From contig JBDWSF010000003.1 of NCBI GenBank assembly GCA_039985655.1, positions 1-64,000 on the forward strand: DNA of 64,000 bases. Direction: 5' to 3'. The translations under genes were made by a program, and so were the position numbers. The notes beneath the pieces are model-generated. The model searched no databases and had not been told where the DNA came from. It was given only the letters and a program-made list of their open reading frames with translations. Positions 8,390 through 16,726 of the stretch are shown piece by piece (within the stretch, counting starts at the first letter, position 1; every line of letters begins with the position of its first letter). The DNA comes from Postechiella sp039985655. Its GTDB lineage: Bacteria > Bacteroidota > Bacteroidia > Flavobacteriales > Flavobacteriaceae.

Positions 8390-9085
8390 TTAATTTTCAA
8401 AAATAGCAACTGCTCTAACAGGCGATCCAGTTCCTCCTCTAATTTTTAAAGGTAATCCAATAAAACGAAATCGTCCGCGACCAATTAGTTTGTGAAGGTT
8501 TATCATGTTTTCGTAATGTGTAAAACCTAATGCTCCACAAATATAATGTACTTCTTTATTGGAAATACCAGGAACTCCTGGAGACATCGTTTCTACCCCG
8601 AAAGCAGAAATTTGTTTATTACCAAGCCATCTTGCAGCTTCTATAGACAATCCTGGGCCTTTGCTCCAATTATCTGTCCCGAATGCGTTCCTATAATGAT
8701 TGGTATAGATTAAGACCGTGTCGTTTTCTTTTATTATTAAATGCTGCTGCTTACAAGCGTTTTCTAGATCTTCTATTTCTATGAGTTCACTAAATGCTTT
8801 ATTCGAAAAATCTAAGCAAATACCTTCGGTGTAAAACATAGATAATGGCATTTTATCTATGGATTGCCCTTTGTATTGTATGGCCATATGATTCATAGCA
8901 TCGACATGTGTACCTGTGTGTTCGCCAAGTTCTAATTTATGAACTGCAGGCGTTTTTGTTTTTGGGTTAGTTGTGCCATTCCATTCTTCATGTGTGTTAT
9001 GAATGGTCATTTTAACTTGGGGCAAATCTTTATAAACGGGCATGCCTTCATAGATCTCCTGACTTAAATCAATAATTTCTATCAT
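8390..9085 (-). CDS. Cyclase-family protein (kynurenine formamidase-like metal hydrolase)
   Basis: A 231-residue member of the cyclase family (PF04199). The diagnostic metal-binding motif HTGTHVDAMNH (H56, H60, D62) is intact, and the protein opens with the usual IDLSQEIYEGMPVY. Characterised relatives hydrolyse N-formylkynurenine or are other metal-dependent amidases and lactonases. No kynurenine-pathway genes are nearby, so the substrate is undetermined. It lies 22 bp downstream of purN on the same strand and is probably cotranscribed with it. Confidence 0.85.
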   Translation of the reverse strand: MIEIIDLSQEIYEGMPVYKDLPQVKMTIHNTHEEWNGTTNPKTKTPAVHKLELGEHTGTHVDAMNHMAIQYKGQSIDKMPLSMFYTEGICLDFSNKAFSELIEIEDLENACKQQHLIIKENDTVLIYTNHYRNAFGTDNWSKGPGLSIEAARWLGNKQISAFGVETMSPGVPGISNKEVHYICGALGFTHYENMINLHKLIGRGRFRFIGLPLKIRGGTGSPVRAVAIFEN

Positions 9086-9107
9086 TTTGTTCTATGATTC
9101 AAATTTA

Positions 9108-9677
9108 TTATGCTTTGGACAATAGCTTATCAACCACCTTAGGGAAATGTTCCATCTCCAATTCATGAATTTTAGCAGCAACATCATCTGCAGAATCTGT
9201 TGGAGTTACATCGCATTTCGCCTGAAAAATAATAGCACCTTCATCATAATGTTCGTTTACATAATGTATAGTGATACCTGTTTCGATTTCTTTATTGGTA
9301 ACCACAGCTTCATGTACATGCATGCCATACATGCCTTTTCCTCCAAATTTTGGTAAAAGCGCAGGATGTACATTAATAACTTTATTGGGGAAGGCATTTA
9401 ATATCGCATCTGGGAATTTCCATAAAAAACCAGCCAAAACAATAAGATCTGGTTTTGCAGCTTTTACAATGTTTAAGACATCGTCTGTCTTTGTAAAGGC
9501 CATTCTATTAAAAGAAAGTGCGCTAACCTTAAGCTCTTTTGCTCTATCGAGTACTTTGGCATGAGGATTGTTAGTTAATACTTGAATAACAGACGCATTT
9601 TCTCTGTTGTGAAAAAACTTTATTAAATTTTCAGCATTTGTCCCACCGCCGGACGCAAAAATTACTATTCGTTTCAT
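9108..9677 (-). CDS. purN: Phosphoribosylglycinamide formyltransferase (GAR transformylase)
   Basis: A 189-residue enzyme that transfers a formyl group from 10-formyltetrahydrofolate to glycinamide ribonucleotide, the third step of purine synthesis. Visible features are the phosphate loop FASGGGTNAENL at residues 7-18, the catalytic N102 and H104 in VINVHPALLPKF, and D145 in HYDEGAII, which together match the N/H/D triad of E. coli PurN. Length is normal. It is divergent from acpP across a 185-bp gap, as in many Bacteroidota, and heads the minus-strand set purN-cyclase-rnhA. Confidence 0.95.
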   Translation of the reverse strand: MKRIVIFASGGGTNAENLIKFFHNRENASVIQVLTNNPHAKVLDRAKELKVSALSFNRMAFTKTDDVLNIVKAAKPDLIVLAGFLWKFPDAILNAFPNKVINVHPALLPKFGGKGMYGMHVHEAVVTNKEIETGITIHYVNEHYDEGAIIFQAKCDVTPTDSADDVAAKIHELEMEHFPKVVDKLLSKA

Positions 9678-9823
9678 TTTACAGACAATAATGTTAATAT
9701 TATTCGAACAAAAAAAAGAATAATTATTAACAATTAGAAGGTATTATAAAAATACTTCAAAGTATTTTGGTAAATTACCAACACATTTTTAGAGTAAAGG
9801 TGTGTTTTAGAAATAAAGTTTTT

Positions 9824-9831
9824 TATTTTTG
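9824..9831 (+). promoter_or_regulatory. Bacteroidota -7 promoter box for acpP
   Basis: TATTTTTG matches TAnnTTTG and lies 31 bp before the acpP start codon. A clear TTG at -33 is not evident. It is the probable promoter of the acpP-fabF transcript. Confidence 0.55.
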
Positions 9832-9862
9832 CCAACTAATTAAAACTTAAAATTAAAAGATT

Positions 9863-10096
9863 ATGTCAGACATTGCATCAAGAGTAAAAGCGATTATCGT
9901 AGACAAATTAGGAGTAGACGAGAACGAAGTTGTAACTGAAGCTAGCTTCACAAACGATTTAGGAGCAGACTCTTTAGACACTGTAGAATTAATAATGGAG
10001 TTCGAAAAAGAATTCGATATCCAAATTCCAGATGATCAAGCTGAAAATATAGCAACAGTTGGTCAAGCTATTTCTTATATAGAAGCAGCAAAATAA
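9863..10096 (+). CDS. acpP: Acyl carrier protein
   Basis: A 77-residue acidic protein with the phosphopantetheine attachment motif GADSLDTVEL; S37 carries the prosthetic group. It shuttles acyl chains in fatty acid synthesis. The length is standard. fabF follows after 11 bp, an arrangement shared by many bacteria, so the two should be co-transcribed from the promoter at 9824. Confidence 0.97.
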   Translation: MSDIASRVKAIIVDKLGVDENEVVTEASFTNDLGADSLDTVELIMEFEKEFDIQIPDDQAENIATVGQAISYIEAAK

Positions 10097-10107
10097 GCAT
10101 TCACTTT

Positions 10108-11358
10108 ATGGAACTAAAGCGAGTTGTAGTCACAGGATTAGGTGCTTTAACACCTATAGGCAATACCAAAGACGAATTTTGGGAAGGTCTAATTAGTGGT
10201 AAGAGTGGTGCTGCGCCTATAACATATTATGACACCGAACTGCATAAAACTAAATTCGCTTGCGAATTAAAGAATTTTGTGGCAACCGATTTTTTTGATA
10301 GAAAAGAGGCTCGGAAAATGGATAAATTTGCACAATACGCTGTAGTAGCGGCAGATGAAGCTATTGAAGATGCTAAATTGAATCTAGATGAGGTTGATAA
10401 GTTACGAGTAGGTGTTATATGGGGGGCAGGTATTGGAGGTCTTGAAACATTTCAGCAAGAAGTTTTAAACTTTGCTGCAGGAAACGGGACACCAAGATTT
10501 AACCCATTCTTTATTCCTAAAATGATAGCAGATATTGCGCCTGCAAATATTTCCATCAAGCATGGATTTATGGGGCCAAATTACACAACAGTTTCTGCAT
10601 GTGCTTCATCAGCAAACGCTATGTTCGATGCGCTAAACATAATACGTTTAGGACATTGTGATGTAGTCGTTACTGGAGGAAGCGAAGCAGCAGTTACTAT
10701 TGCTGGTATGGGTGGTTTTAATGCTATGCATGCTTTATCAACTAGAAATGAAAGTCCAGAAACAGCCTCTCGTCCATTTGATGGAACTAGAGACGGGTTT
10801 GTTCTTGGAGAAGGTGCAGGAGCGCTAATTCTAGAAGAATATGAGCACGCAAAAGCGAGAGGAGCTAAGATTTATGCTGAAATTGTAGGAGGAGGTTTGT
10901 CTTCAGATGCATATCACATGACAGCGCCTCATCCAGATGGTATTGGCGTTATTGCCGTAATGAAAAACTGTTTAGAAAATGCAGGGCTTAAACCCGAAGA
11001 CGTAGACCATATTAATACACATGGTACGTCTACACCTTTAGGCGATGTTGCAGAACTTAAAGCAATTTCAGAAATATTTGGAGACCACGCTAAAAACATA
11101 AATATTAATTCAACAAAGTCAATGACAGGTCACTTACTTGGTGCTGCTGGAGCTATTGAAGCCATTTCGGTTATTTTAGCAATGGAGCATGGTATTGTAC
11201 CTCCAACAATTAATCACACAACGGTTGATGAAAACATTGATCCTGAATTAAATTTAACACTTAACAAGGCTCAAAAGAGAGAAGTTAATGTAGCGATGAG
11301 TAACACATTTGGATTTGGCGGGCATAATGCCTGTGTTGTATTCAAAAAAATAGATTAA
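10108..11358 (+). CDS. fabF: Beta-ketoacyl-ACP synthase II
   Basis: A 416-residue thiolase-fold condensing enzyme with the complete C-H-H triad: C165 in VSACASSANAM, H305 in NTHGTSTPLGD and H342 in TGHLLGAAG. It elongates acyl-ACP with malonyl-ACP, and in most bacteria it also controls temperature-dependent unsaturation. The length is normal and the start ATG follows acpP by 11 bp. Confidence 0.97.
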   Translation: MELKRVVVTGLGALTPIGNTKDEFWEGLISGKSGAAPITYYDTELHKTKFACELKNFVATDFFDRKEARKMDKFAQYAVVAADEAIEDAKLNLDEVDKLRVGVIWGAGIGGLETFQQEVLNFAAGNGTPRFNPFFIPKMIADIAPANISIKHGFMGPNYTTVSACASSANAMFDALNIIRLGHCDVVVTGGSEAAVTIAGMGGFNAMHALSTRNESPETASRPFDGTRDGFVLGEGAGALILEEYEHAKARGAKIYAEIVGGGLSSDAYHMTAPHPDGIGVIAVMKNCLENAGLKPEDVDHINTHGTSTPLGDVAELKAISEIFGDHAKNININSTKSMTGHLLGAAGAIEAISVILAMEHGIVPPTINHTTVDENIDPELNLTLNKAQKREVNVAMSNTFGFGGHNACVVFKKID

Positions 11359-11457
11359 AAGCCGAATGATATAAGCCATAACGATAAATTAAATTTTACA
11401 GTAAAATGAAACATGGTTTATTACATCTGATTTTAAAATAAAATTATTAATTATCAG

Positions 11458-12198
11458 ATGAAATACATTCGAAACATATTTAACTCCCGTTCTCAACGCA
11501 GCGGGAGTTTTTTTATGGAACTAATTAATATTTTAGGTTTTAAGCCTAAAAGCTTAAAAATCTATAAAAAAGCATTTACCCACCGTTCCATGAATATAAA
11601 AGATAGCGAAGGCAATGCTATTAATTATGAACGCTTAGAGTTTTTGGGTGATGCTATGTTAAGTTCTGTAATAGCATCACACTTATATCTTGAAGTACCT
11701 AGCGGAGACGAAGGTTATTTAACCAAAATGCGATCTAAAATTGTAAGTAGAGAGCATTTAAACGAGTTAGGTAAAGAATTAAATCTAATTCAACTTGTAG
11801 AAAGTAAAATTCCTGCAGGACAGTTTGGCGATAATATTCATGGAAATTTATTCGAAGCCTTAGTTGGTGCTATTTTTTTAGATCGAGGGTATAAGCAATG
11901 CGAAAAATTTATTTATAAACGCGTTATTATTCCTTACGTAGACATCGAAAAACTGGAAGGTAAAGTTATAAGTTATAAGAGTTTACTAATAGAATGGTGT
12001 CAAAAAGAAAAGAAAACTTTTGGCTATAATGTTTATGAAGATACAGGAAACGACAATGTGCGTCATTTTTCAGTAAAATTATCTATAAACAAAAAAATAG
12101 TTGCAAAGGCACGAGCTACTTCAAAGAAAAAGGCAGAAGAAAAAGCCTCAAAACGAGCGTTCTTTGCATTTCAAAAAAGCATGTCTAAAATGCTTTAA
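11458..12198 (+). CDS. rnc: Ribonuclease III
   Basis: A 246-residue double-strand-specific endoribonuclease. The RNase III signature ERLEFLGDAML (E61, D65) and the second acidic residue E133 (NLFEALVGAIF) are present. A C-terminal double-stranded RNA binding domain spans about residues 175-240. It processes rRNA precursors and structured RNAs. Two starts are possible: 11458 (giving MKYIRNIFNSRSQRSG) and 11515 (MELINILGFKP). I prefer 11458 because, from memory, the SRSxxxGxFF segment is typical of flavobacterial RNase III. A terminator-like hairpin lies between the two starts, so the choice matters for regulation. Confidence 0.93.
   Translation: MKYIRNIFNSRSQRSGSFFMELINILGFKPKSLKIYKKAFTHRSMNIKDSEGNAINYERLEFLGDAMLSSVIASHLYLEVPSGDEGYLTKMRSKIVSREHLNELGKELNLIQLVESKIPAGQFGDNIHGNLFEALVGAIFLDRGYKQCEKFIYKRVIIPYVDIEKLEGKVISYKSLLIEWCQKEKKTFGYNVYEDTGNDNVRHFSVKLSINKKIVAKARATSKKKAEEKASKRAFFAFQKSMSKML
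11482..11514 (+). terminator. Terminator/attenuator-like hairpin inside the 5' end of rnc
   Basis: A perfect 8-bp stem AACTCCCG (11482-11489) with CGGGAGTT (11502-11509), a 12-nt loop, and a run of seven T through 11514. It has the form of a canonical intrinsic terminator, yet it overlaps codons 9-19 of the longest rnc frame and sits directly before the alternative ATG at 11515. Confidence 0.65.
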
Positions 12199-12316
12199 AG
12201 TCTACTTTTTATTAGATAACAACTACAACGTTTTAGTTGTATTTAATGTTAAGAATAGACAAAATATACACTTACTAAATATTTAAAATATTATATTTAC
12301 CCCGATAATATAAGTT

Positions 12317-12802
12317 ATGGCTGTACACAAACTTATTCTAGACGATGTATTCGACGAAGTATATTACACTTTAATAGCAATACATTGCACTATCGAAGAT
12401 TATAGACTGGCTTACCTTTTAAACAGTAAATTAGGAGTAAGTCTAAAAAGAAAATCATGCGATTTAGACTTAAATAGTGAGAAATCGTCGTTTTCAATTT
12501 TCGATTGGGAAGATGAAAAACAGTTAGTAACTTGGAGTTTAATCTCTAATATATGTGTCAAAGAAGTATATCAAGAAGCTAAATCTCAATCGTTATTCGA
12601 TACAGAAAATAAAGTCACCAAAACATTTAATTTGGTGCCCGAAAAAAGACGGGTCAATTATTTTTTAAAAATCGAGAATGAATTAAGTGAAAATAAAGAA
12701 AAGTATATTATTAATAGTATACTTAATATACCCCAAATAGCAACAGCCTATAGTATTGACACAAGTCAATTAAAATCTAAGGATAATTTAATTTTTAACT
12801 AA
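12317..12802 (+). CDS. IPExxxVDY family protein
   Basis: A 161-residue protein of the small Bacteroidota-specific family named after its motif, seen here in the diverged form VPEKRRVNY near residue 113. It has no signal peptide and no membrane helix. The function is unknown. Its place between rnc and pyk is conserved in the phylum. Its stop codon overlaps the pyk start (TAATG), so translation is probably coupled. Confidence 0.85.
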   Translation: MAVHKLILDDVFDEVYYTLIAIHCTIEDYRLAYLLNSKLGVSLKRKSCDLDLNSEKSSFSIFDWEDEKQLVTWSLISNICVKEVYQEAKSQSLFDTENKVTKTFNLVPEKRRVNYFLKIENELSENKEKYIINSILNIPQIATAYSIDTSQLKSKDNLIFN

Positions 12803-14244
12803 TGCCAGTAAGAAAAAAGACCAAAATAGTAGCGACGCTAGGACCTGCTTCAAGTACAAAAGAAGTTTTAAAGGGAATGCTTGATGAAGGTGTTAATGTT
12901 TTTAGAATTAACTTTTCGCATGCCGATTATAACGATGTTACAGAACGTATAACAATGATACGCGAACTTAACGAAGAGTACGGATACAATGCAGCCATTT
13001 TAGGTGATTTGCAAGGTCCAAAACTTCGTGTTGGCGTAATGAAGGAAGATGTAGTTGTAAACCCTGGAGACGAAATTATTTTTGCAACAGGCGAACGTTT
13101 CGAAGGTACAAAAGACCGTGTCTATATGACATACAAAACGTTTCCTCAAGATGCAAAACCAGGAGAACGTATTCTTTTAGATGACGGAAAATTACATTTC
13201 GAAGTTGTTTCTTCAAACCTTAAAGACGAAGTTGTTGCTAAGGTTATACAAGGCGGCCCTTTAAAGTCTAAAAAAGGAGTCAACCTACCAAATACAAATA
13301 TATCTCAACCAGCACTTACAGAAAAAGATATTGAAGATGCTATTTTTGCCATAGGTCAAAAAGTAGATTGGATCGCATTATCGTTTGTTCGTCATGCAGA
13401 AGATTTAATGCAGTTAAGAGATTTAATTAACGAGCATAGTGAATTTAAAATTCCAATTATAGCTAAAATTGAGAAACCAGAAGCCGTAGAGAATATAGAT
13501 AAAATTGTATCTCAATGTGATGGTTTAATGGTGGCTCGTGGCGATTTAGGCGTAGAAGTTCCTGCAGAACAAGTGCCGTTAATTCAAAAGCAACTCGTAT
13601 TACGTGCTAAAAAAGCAAGAATACCAGTAATTATTGCGACACAGATGATGGAAACTATGATTGATAGTTTAACACCAACTAGAGCAGAAGTTAACGATGT
13701 TGCAAACTCTGTAATGGACGGTGCAGATGCCGTAATGCTATCTGGCGAAACATCAGTTGGTAAATACCCCGTACAAGTTATTAAGCAAATGTCCGATATT
13801 TTAATAAGTGTCGAAGATTCAGATCTTATAAAAGTACCGCAATTACCACCGCACATTCGTACCAATCGTTATATAACAAAATCTATTTGTTACCATGCGG
13901 CAAATATGGCAAACGAAATTAATGCAAAAGGTATTTCTACATTAACAAATAGTGGTTATACTGCATTTCAAATTTCGGCTTGGAGACCATCATGTCACAT
14001 TTTAGTATTTACATCAAATAGACAAATCTTAACACGTTTAAGTTTACTTTGGGGTGTTAGAGCATTTTACTACGATAAGTTTGTAAGCACAGACGAAACG
14101 ATAGAAGACGTAAATGATATTGCATGTAAAAAAGGTTTCTTAGAAGCAGGCGATATGTTAATTAGTTTAGCAGCCATGCCAATTCAAGAAAAAGGAATGG
14201 TAAATACGTTACGTGTTACCGAAATTAAAACCTGTAATTTATAA
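12802..14244 (+). CDS. pyk: Pyruvate kinase
   Basis: A 480-residue glycolytic enzyme that converts phosphoenolpyruvate and ADP to pyruvate and ATP. Visible motifs are KIVATLGPASS at the N-terminus, the active-site region IIAKIEKPEAVENID with the catalytic lysine, MVARGDLGVEVP, and IATQMMETMI. The B domain interrupts the barrel after about residue 70. The length is typical. It overlaps the IPExxxVDY stop by one base, and is followed by a dispersed repeat with a long hairpin that can serve as its terminator. Confidence 0.97.
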   Translation: MPVRKKTKIVATLGPASSTKEVLKGMLDEGVNVFRINFSHADYNDVTERITMIRELNEEYGYNAAILGDLQGPKLRVGVMKEDVVVNPGDEIIFATGERFEGTKDRVYMTYKTFPQDAKPGERILLDDGKLHFEVVSSNLKDEVVAKVIQGGPLKSKKGVNLPNTNISQPALTEKDIEDAIFAIGQKVDWIALSFVRHAEDLMQLRDLINEHSEFKIPIIAKIEKPEAVENIDKIVSQCDGLMVARGDLGVEVPAEQVPLIQKQLVLRAKKARIPVIIATQMMETMIDSLTPTRAEVNDVANSVMDGADAVMLSGETSVGKYPVQVIKQMSDILISVEDSDLIKVPQLPPHIRTNRYITKSICYHAANMANEINAKGISTLTNSGYTAFQISAWRPSCHILVFTSNRQILTRLSLLWGVRAFYYDKFVSTDETIEDVNDIACKKGFLEAGDMLISLAAMPIQEKGMVNTLRVTEIKTCNL

Positions 14245-14252
14245 TATAAGTT

Positions 14253-14361
14253 GGGCGTTACCACAAGGGTCGCGCTTTCCACTATATCTTTTATACACAA
14301 AATGCTGCCTCAGGGCAGCATTTTGTGTATAAAAGGATGCCGCATCAATCGCTAACGCGGG
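14253..14361 (+). repeat. Dispersed structured intergenic repeat, copy B, with 22-bp internal hairpin
   Basis: The ends GGGCGTTACCACAAGGGT and ATCGCTAACGCGGG match the other copies. The interior carries its own perfect 22-bp inverted repeat (14288-14309 and 14314-14335, loop TCAG). Sitting between the convergent pyk and dinB genes, it can act as a bidirectional terminator. Confidence 0.8.
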
Positions 14362-14505
14362 CATACTTGCTCGTTTCGGTGTTTCGGCCGAAAGCTCTTT
14401 TGTTTTTGGAGGAGTTTGTTTAATGATTTATTTAAATAATTTTGTGTATTCTCTAAATAAATAGCAGAGGGGCTTGTTTAATATTTTATAATCGTTATTA
14501 CCAGT

Positions 14506-15603
14506 TTAAAATTCAAACTTCAATTGCACACTAACACTCTTTTGCTCTGGTTTTTTCTTAGTCTCCGTATTTAAATTAGACATTGAAATACCCAGTAAAC
14601 GTACAGAATTACTCAAACGTTCTTGATATAATAAATCTTTAGCTGTTTCTAAAATAATATCTTTATCACTTATATAATAAGGTAATGTTTTACTTCTAGT
14701 TTGTAAAGTGAAATCGCTGTATTTTATTTTTAGAGTTACCGTTTTACCAGCAACCTTGCTTTTCTTTAACCGACGCGAAACTTCTTCGGAAATATGCTCT
14801 AATTTTTCAAGCATAAAAACTTCGCTCGATAAATTTTCGCTAAACGTGCGTTCAGCAGCTAAACTTTTTCGTATTCTATTCGGTTTCACTTCGCTTCTAT
14901 GAATACCTCTAACAACATCATAATAAAAGCGACCAGATTTTCCAAAATGCGTATCTAAATATTCTGCAGATTTTGCTTTTAAATCCTTTCCCGTAAAAAT
15001 GCCTTTTTGATACATTTTTTCGGCAGTAACTTTTCCAACACCATAAAATTTTCTAATATCTAAATCTTCTAAAAAGGCAATAACATCTTCGGGGTTTACT
15101 ATTTTTTGTCCGTTAGGTTTATTATAATCACTCGCAACCTTAGCAACAAATTTATTAATAGAAATACCTGCCGAAGCCGTTAAACCAATTTCATTAAAAA
15201 TACGTTCTCTAATTTCTTTAGCAATTAAAGACGCACTAGGGTTTCCTTTTTTATTTTCGGTAACATCAAGGTAAGCTTCATCTAGCGAAAGTGGTTCCAC
15301 TAAATCAGTATAATCATAAAATATTTTTCTAATTTTTTTAGAGATTTCGGTATAGCGTTCAAAATGGGGTTTTACAAAAATAAGATCAGGACATAATTTG
15401 GCTGCCAAATTTCCAGACATGGCACTTTTCACACCAAATTTTCTAGCTTCGTAACTAGCAGCACTTATTACGCCGCGTTTTCCGCCACCTCCAACAGCAA
15501 TAGCCTTACCTTTTAATTCAGGAGCATCCATTTGCTCTACAGATGCGTAAAAGGCATCCATATCTACATGAATAATTTTTCTTATTGGTAAATCGACAGA
15601 CAT
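14506..15603 (-). CDS. dinB: DNA polymerase IV (Y-family translesion polymerase)
   Basis: A 365-residue Y-family polymerase. The palm motif IIHVDMDAFYASVEQ (D14, D16) and the catalytic SLDEAYLDV (D108, E109) are intact, and a helix-hairpin-helix segment (FYGVGKVTAEKM) and the little-finger domain follow. It copies damaged DNA with low fidelity. I see no obvious SOS-type operator upstream. It ends in a tail carrying KKKPEQKSVSVQLKFEF, which may hold a clamp-binding sequence but is not a clear consensus. Confidence 0.94.
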   Translation of the reverse strand: MSVDLPIRKIIHVDMDAFYASVEQMDAPELKGKAIAVGGGGKRGVISAASYEARKFGVKSAMSGNLAAKLCPDLIFVKPHFERYTEISKKIRKIFYDYTDLVEPLSLDEAYLDVTENKKGNPSASLIAKEIRERIFNEIGLTASAGISINKFVAKVASDYNKPNGQKIVNPEDVIAFLEDLDIRKFYGVGKVTAEKMYQKGIFTGKDLKAKSAEYLDTHFGKSGRFYYDVVRGIHRSEVKPNRIRKSLAAERTFSENLSSEVFMLEKLEHISEEVSRRLKKSKVAGKTVTLKIKYSDFTLQTRSKTLPYYISDKDIILETAKDLLYQERLSNSVRLLGISMSNLNTETKKKPEQKSVSVQLKFEF

Positions 15604-15630
15604 AGTGTAAATTTAGACATTAAATTGTTT

Positions 15631-15656
15631 TGTCATTCCTGAGAAGGCAGGAATCT
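15631..15656 (+). repeat. Hairpin element upstream of the CYTH gene
   Basis: ATTCCTG (15635-15641) and CAGGAAT (15648-15654) form a stem, followed by CTTATTC. It belongs to the family with a CCCGCGAAGGCGGG core, also found at 57584, 54845 and about 55836. Confidence 0.6.
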
Positions 15657-15674
15657 TATTCTTTTAGAATTTAT

Positions 15675-16145
15675 ATGATAGAAATAGAACGTAAGTTTTT
15701 AGTTAAATCTGATGCTTTTAAAACAGAGGCTTTTAAGCAAACAGCGATTATTCAAGGGTTTTTAAATACCCATAAAGAACGGACAGTTCGAGTTCGAGTA
15801 AAAGGTGAAAATGGATTTTTAACCGTTAAAGGAAAATCTACGAGTAATGGTTTATCTCGTTTTGAATGGGAAAAAGAAATTTCTGTCGAAGAGGCTAAAT
15901 CTTTATTAAACCTTTGCGAGAAAGGGGTGATAGATAAAATAAGATATGAAGTGAAAGCAACACATCATGTTTATGAAATAGATGAGTTTTTTGGAGATAA
16001 CAAAGGTTTGATAGTCGCAGAAATTGAATTAAATTCAGAGAATGAAGCTTTTTCAAAACCCGATTGGTTAGGAGAAGAAGTTACAGGTCAAATTAAATAT
16101 TACAACTCTCAATTAAGTCAAGCACCTTTTAACACATGGGATTAA
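15675..16145 (+). CDS. CYTH-domain protein (triphosphate tunnel metalloenzyme)
   Basis: A 156-residue CYTH protein with the defining ExExK motif at its N-terminus (MIEIERKFLV: E3, E5, K7) and VRVRVKGENGFLTVKG following. The family includes class IV adenylate cyclases and inorganic triphosphatases; bacterial single-domain members are most often triphosphatases. I chose the ATG at 15675 because a TTG start at 15630 would lie within the hairpin element and add an unrelated N-terminus before the conserved motif. It opens a three-gene plus-strand set with the lipoprotein and EEP genes. Confidence 0.88.
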   Translation: MIEIERKFLVKSDAFKTEAFKQTAIIQGFLNTHKERTVRVRVKGENGFLTVKGKSTSNGLSRFEWEKEISVEEAKSLLNLCEKGVIDKIRYEVKATHHVYEIDEFFGDNKGLIVAEIELNSENEAFSKPDWLGEEVTGQIKYYNSQLSQAPFNTWD

Positions 16146-16174
16146 AATAAAGATCATTTTAAATACGTTTAGTT

Positions 16175-16726
16175 ATGAAAAAATCTGTTTTTTTATTGTC
16201 GCTAGTTTTAATGTTTTTTGCTTGTAAAGATGAAGCAAAAATAGTTAACACTGAATCTATAGAAATTCCAACGAAAGTTGTTGAAAGTATTATTGACACA
16301 ATTATTGTTAAAGATGTTGAAAAGATAGTTTCAGAAAAATCTACTAAAGCATTAATGGAGGAACTTAAAGCCAAAGGATTTTCCATTTTTGATTATGTGG
16401 ATGAGAAAACAAAAGACACTGTTATAATGCAGCAATATTTTATGGCTTTTTTAAAGAAAGGACCAATTCGAGGTCAGCCCGAAGAAGAAACTGCAGAATT
16501 ACAAAAAGAACATTTAGCACATTTGGGTAAAATGTATGAGTTGGGTTATGCTGATATTTCTGGACCTTTTGGTGATGACGGAGATATTAGGGGTATTACT
16601 GTTTATAATGTACCAACCTTAAAAATGGCAGATAGTTTAGCGAATGCAGATCCAATTGTAAAAGCAGGGCGATTAGAAATAGAAATCCATCCGTGGTGGG
16701 CCGCAAAAGGGTTTTCGTTACGATAA
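16175..16726 (+). CDS. Lipoprotein with YCII-related domain
   Basis: A 183-residue protein with a lipoprotein signal peptide (MKKSVFLLSLVLMFFAC, acylated cysteine C17). A charged linker follows, and then a C-terminal YCII-like ferredoxin-fold domain from about residue 80. The domain is recognisable from FLKKGPIRGQ, LGKMYELGYADISGPFGDDG, RGITVYNV and the closing EIHPWW. YCII domains are small enzyme-like folds of mostly unknown function. This version is periplasmic or outer-membrane anchored. Its stop overlaps the next start by one base. Confidence 0.8.
   Translation: MKKSVFLLSLVLMFFACKDEAKIVNTESIEIPTKVVESIIDTIIVKDVEKIVSEKSTKALMEELKAKGFSIFDYVDEKTKDTVIMQQYFMAFLKKGPIRGQPEEETAELQKEHLAHLGKMYELGYADISGPFGDDGDIRGITVYNVPTLKMADSLANADPIVKAGRLEIEIHPWWAAKGFSLR

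Noticed and set aside
15630..15674. TTG start extending the CYTH gene upstream
   Set aside because: The added codons come from a dispersed hairpin element, and the conserved ExExK motif begins right at the ATG at 15675.
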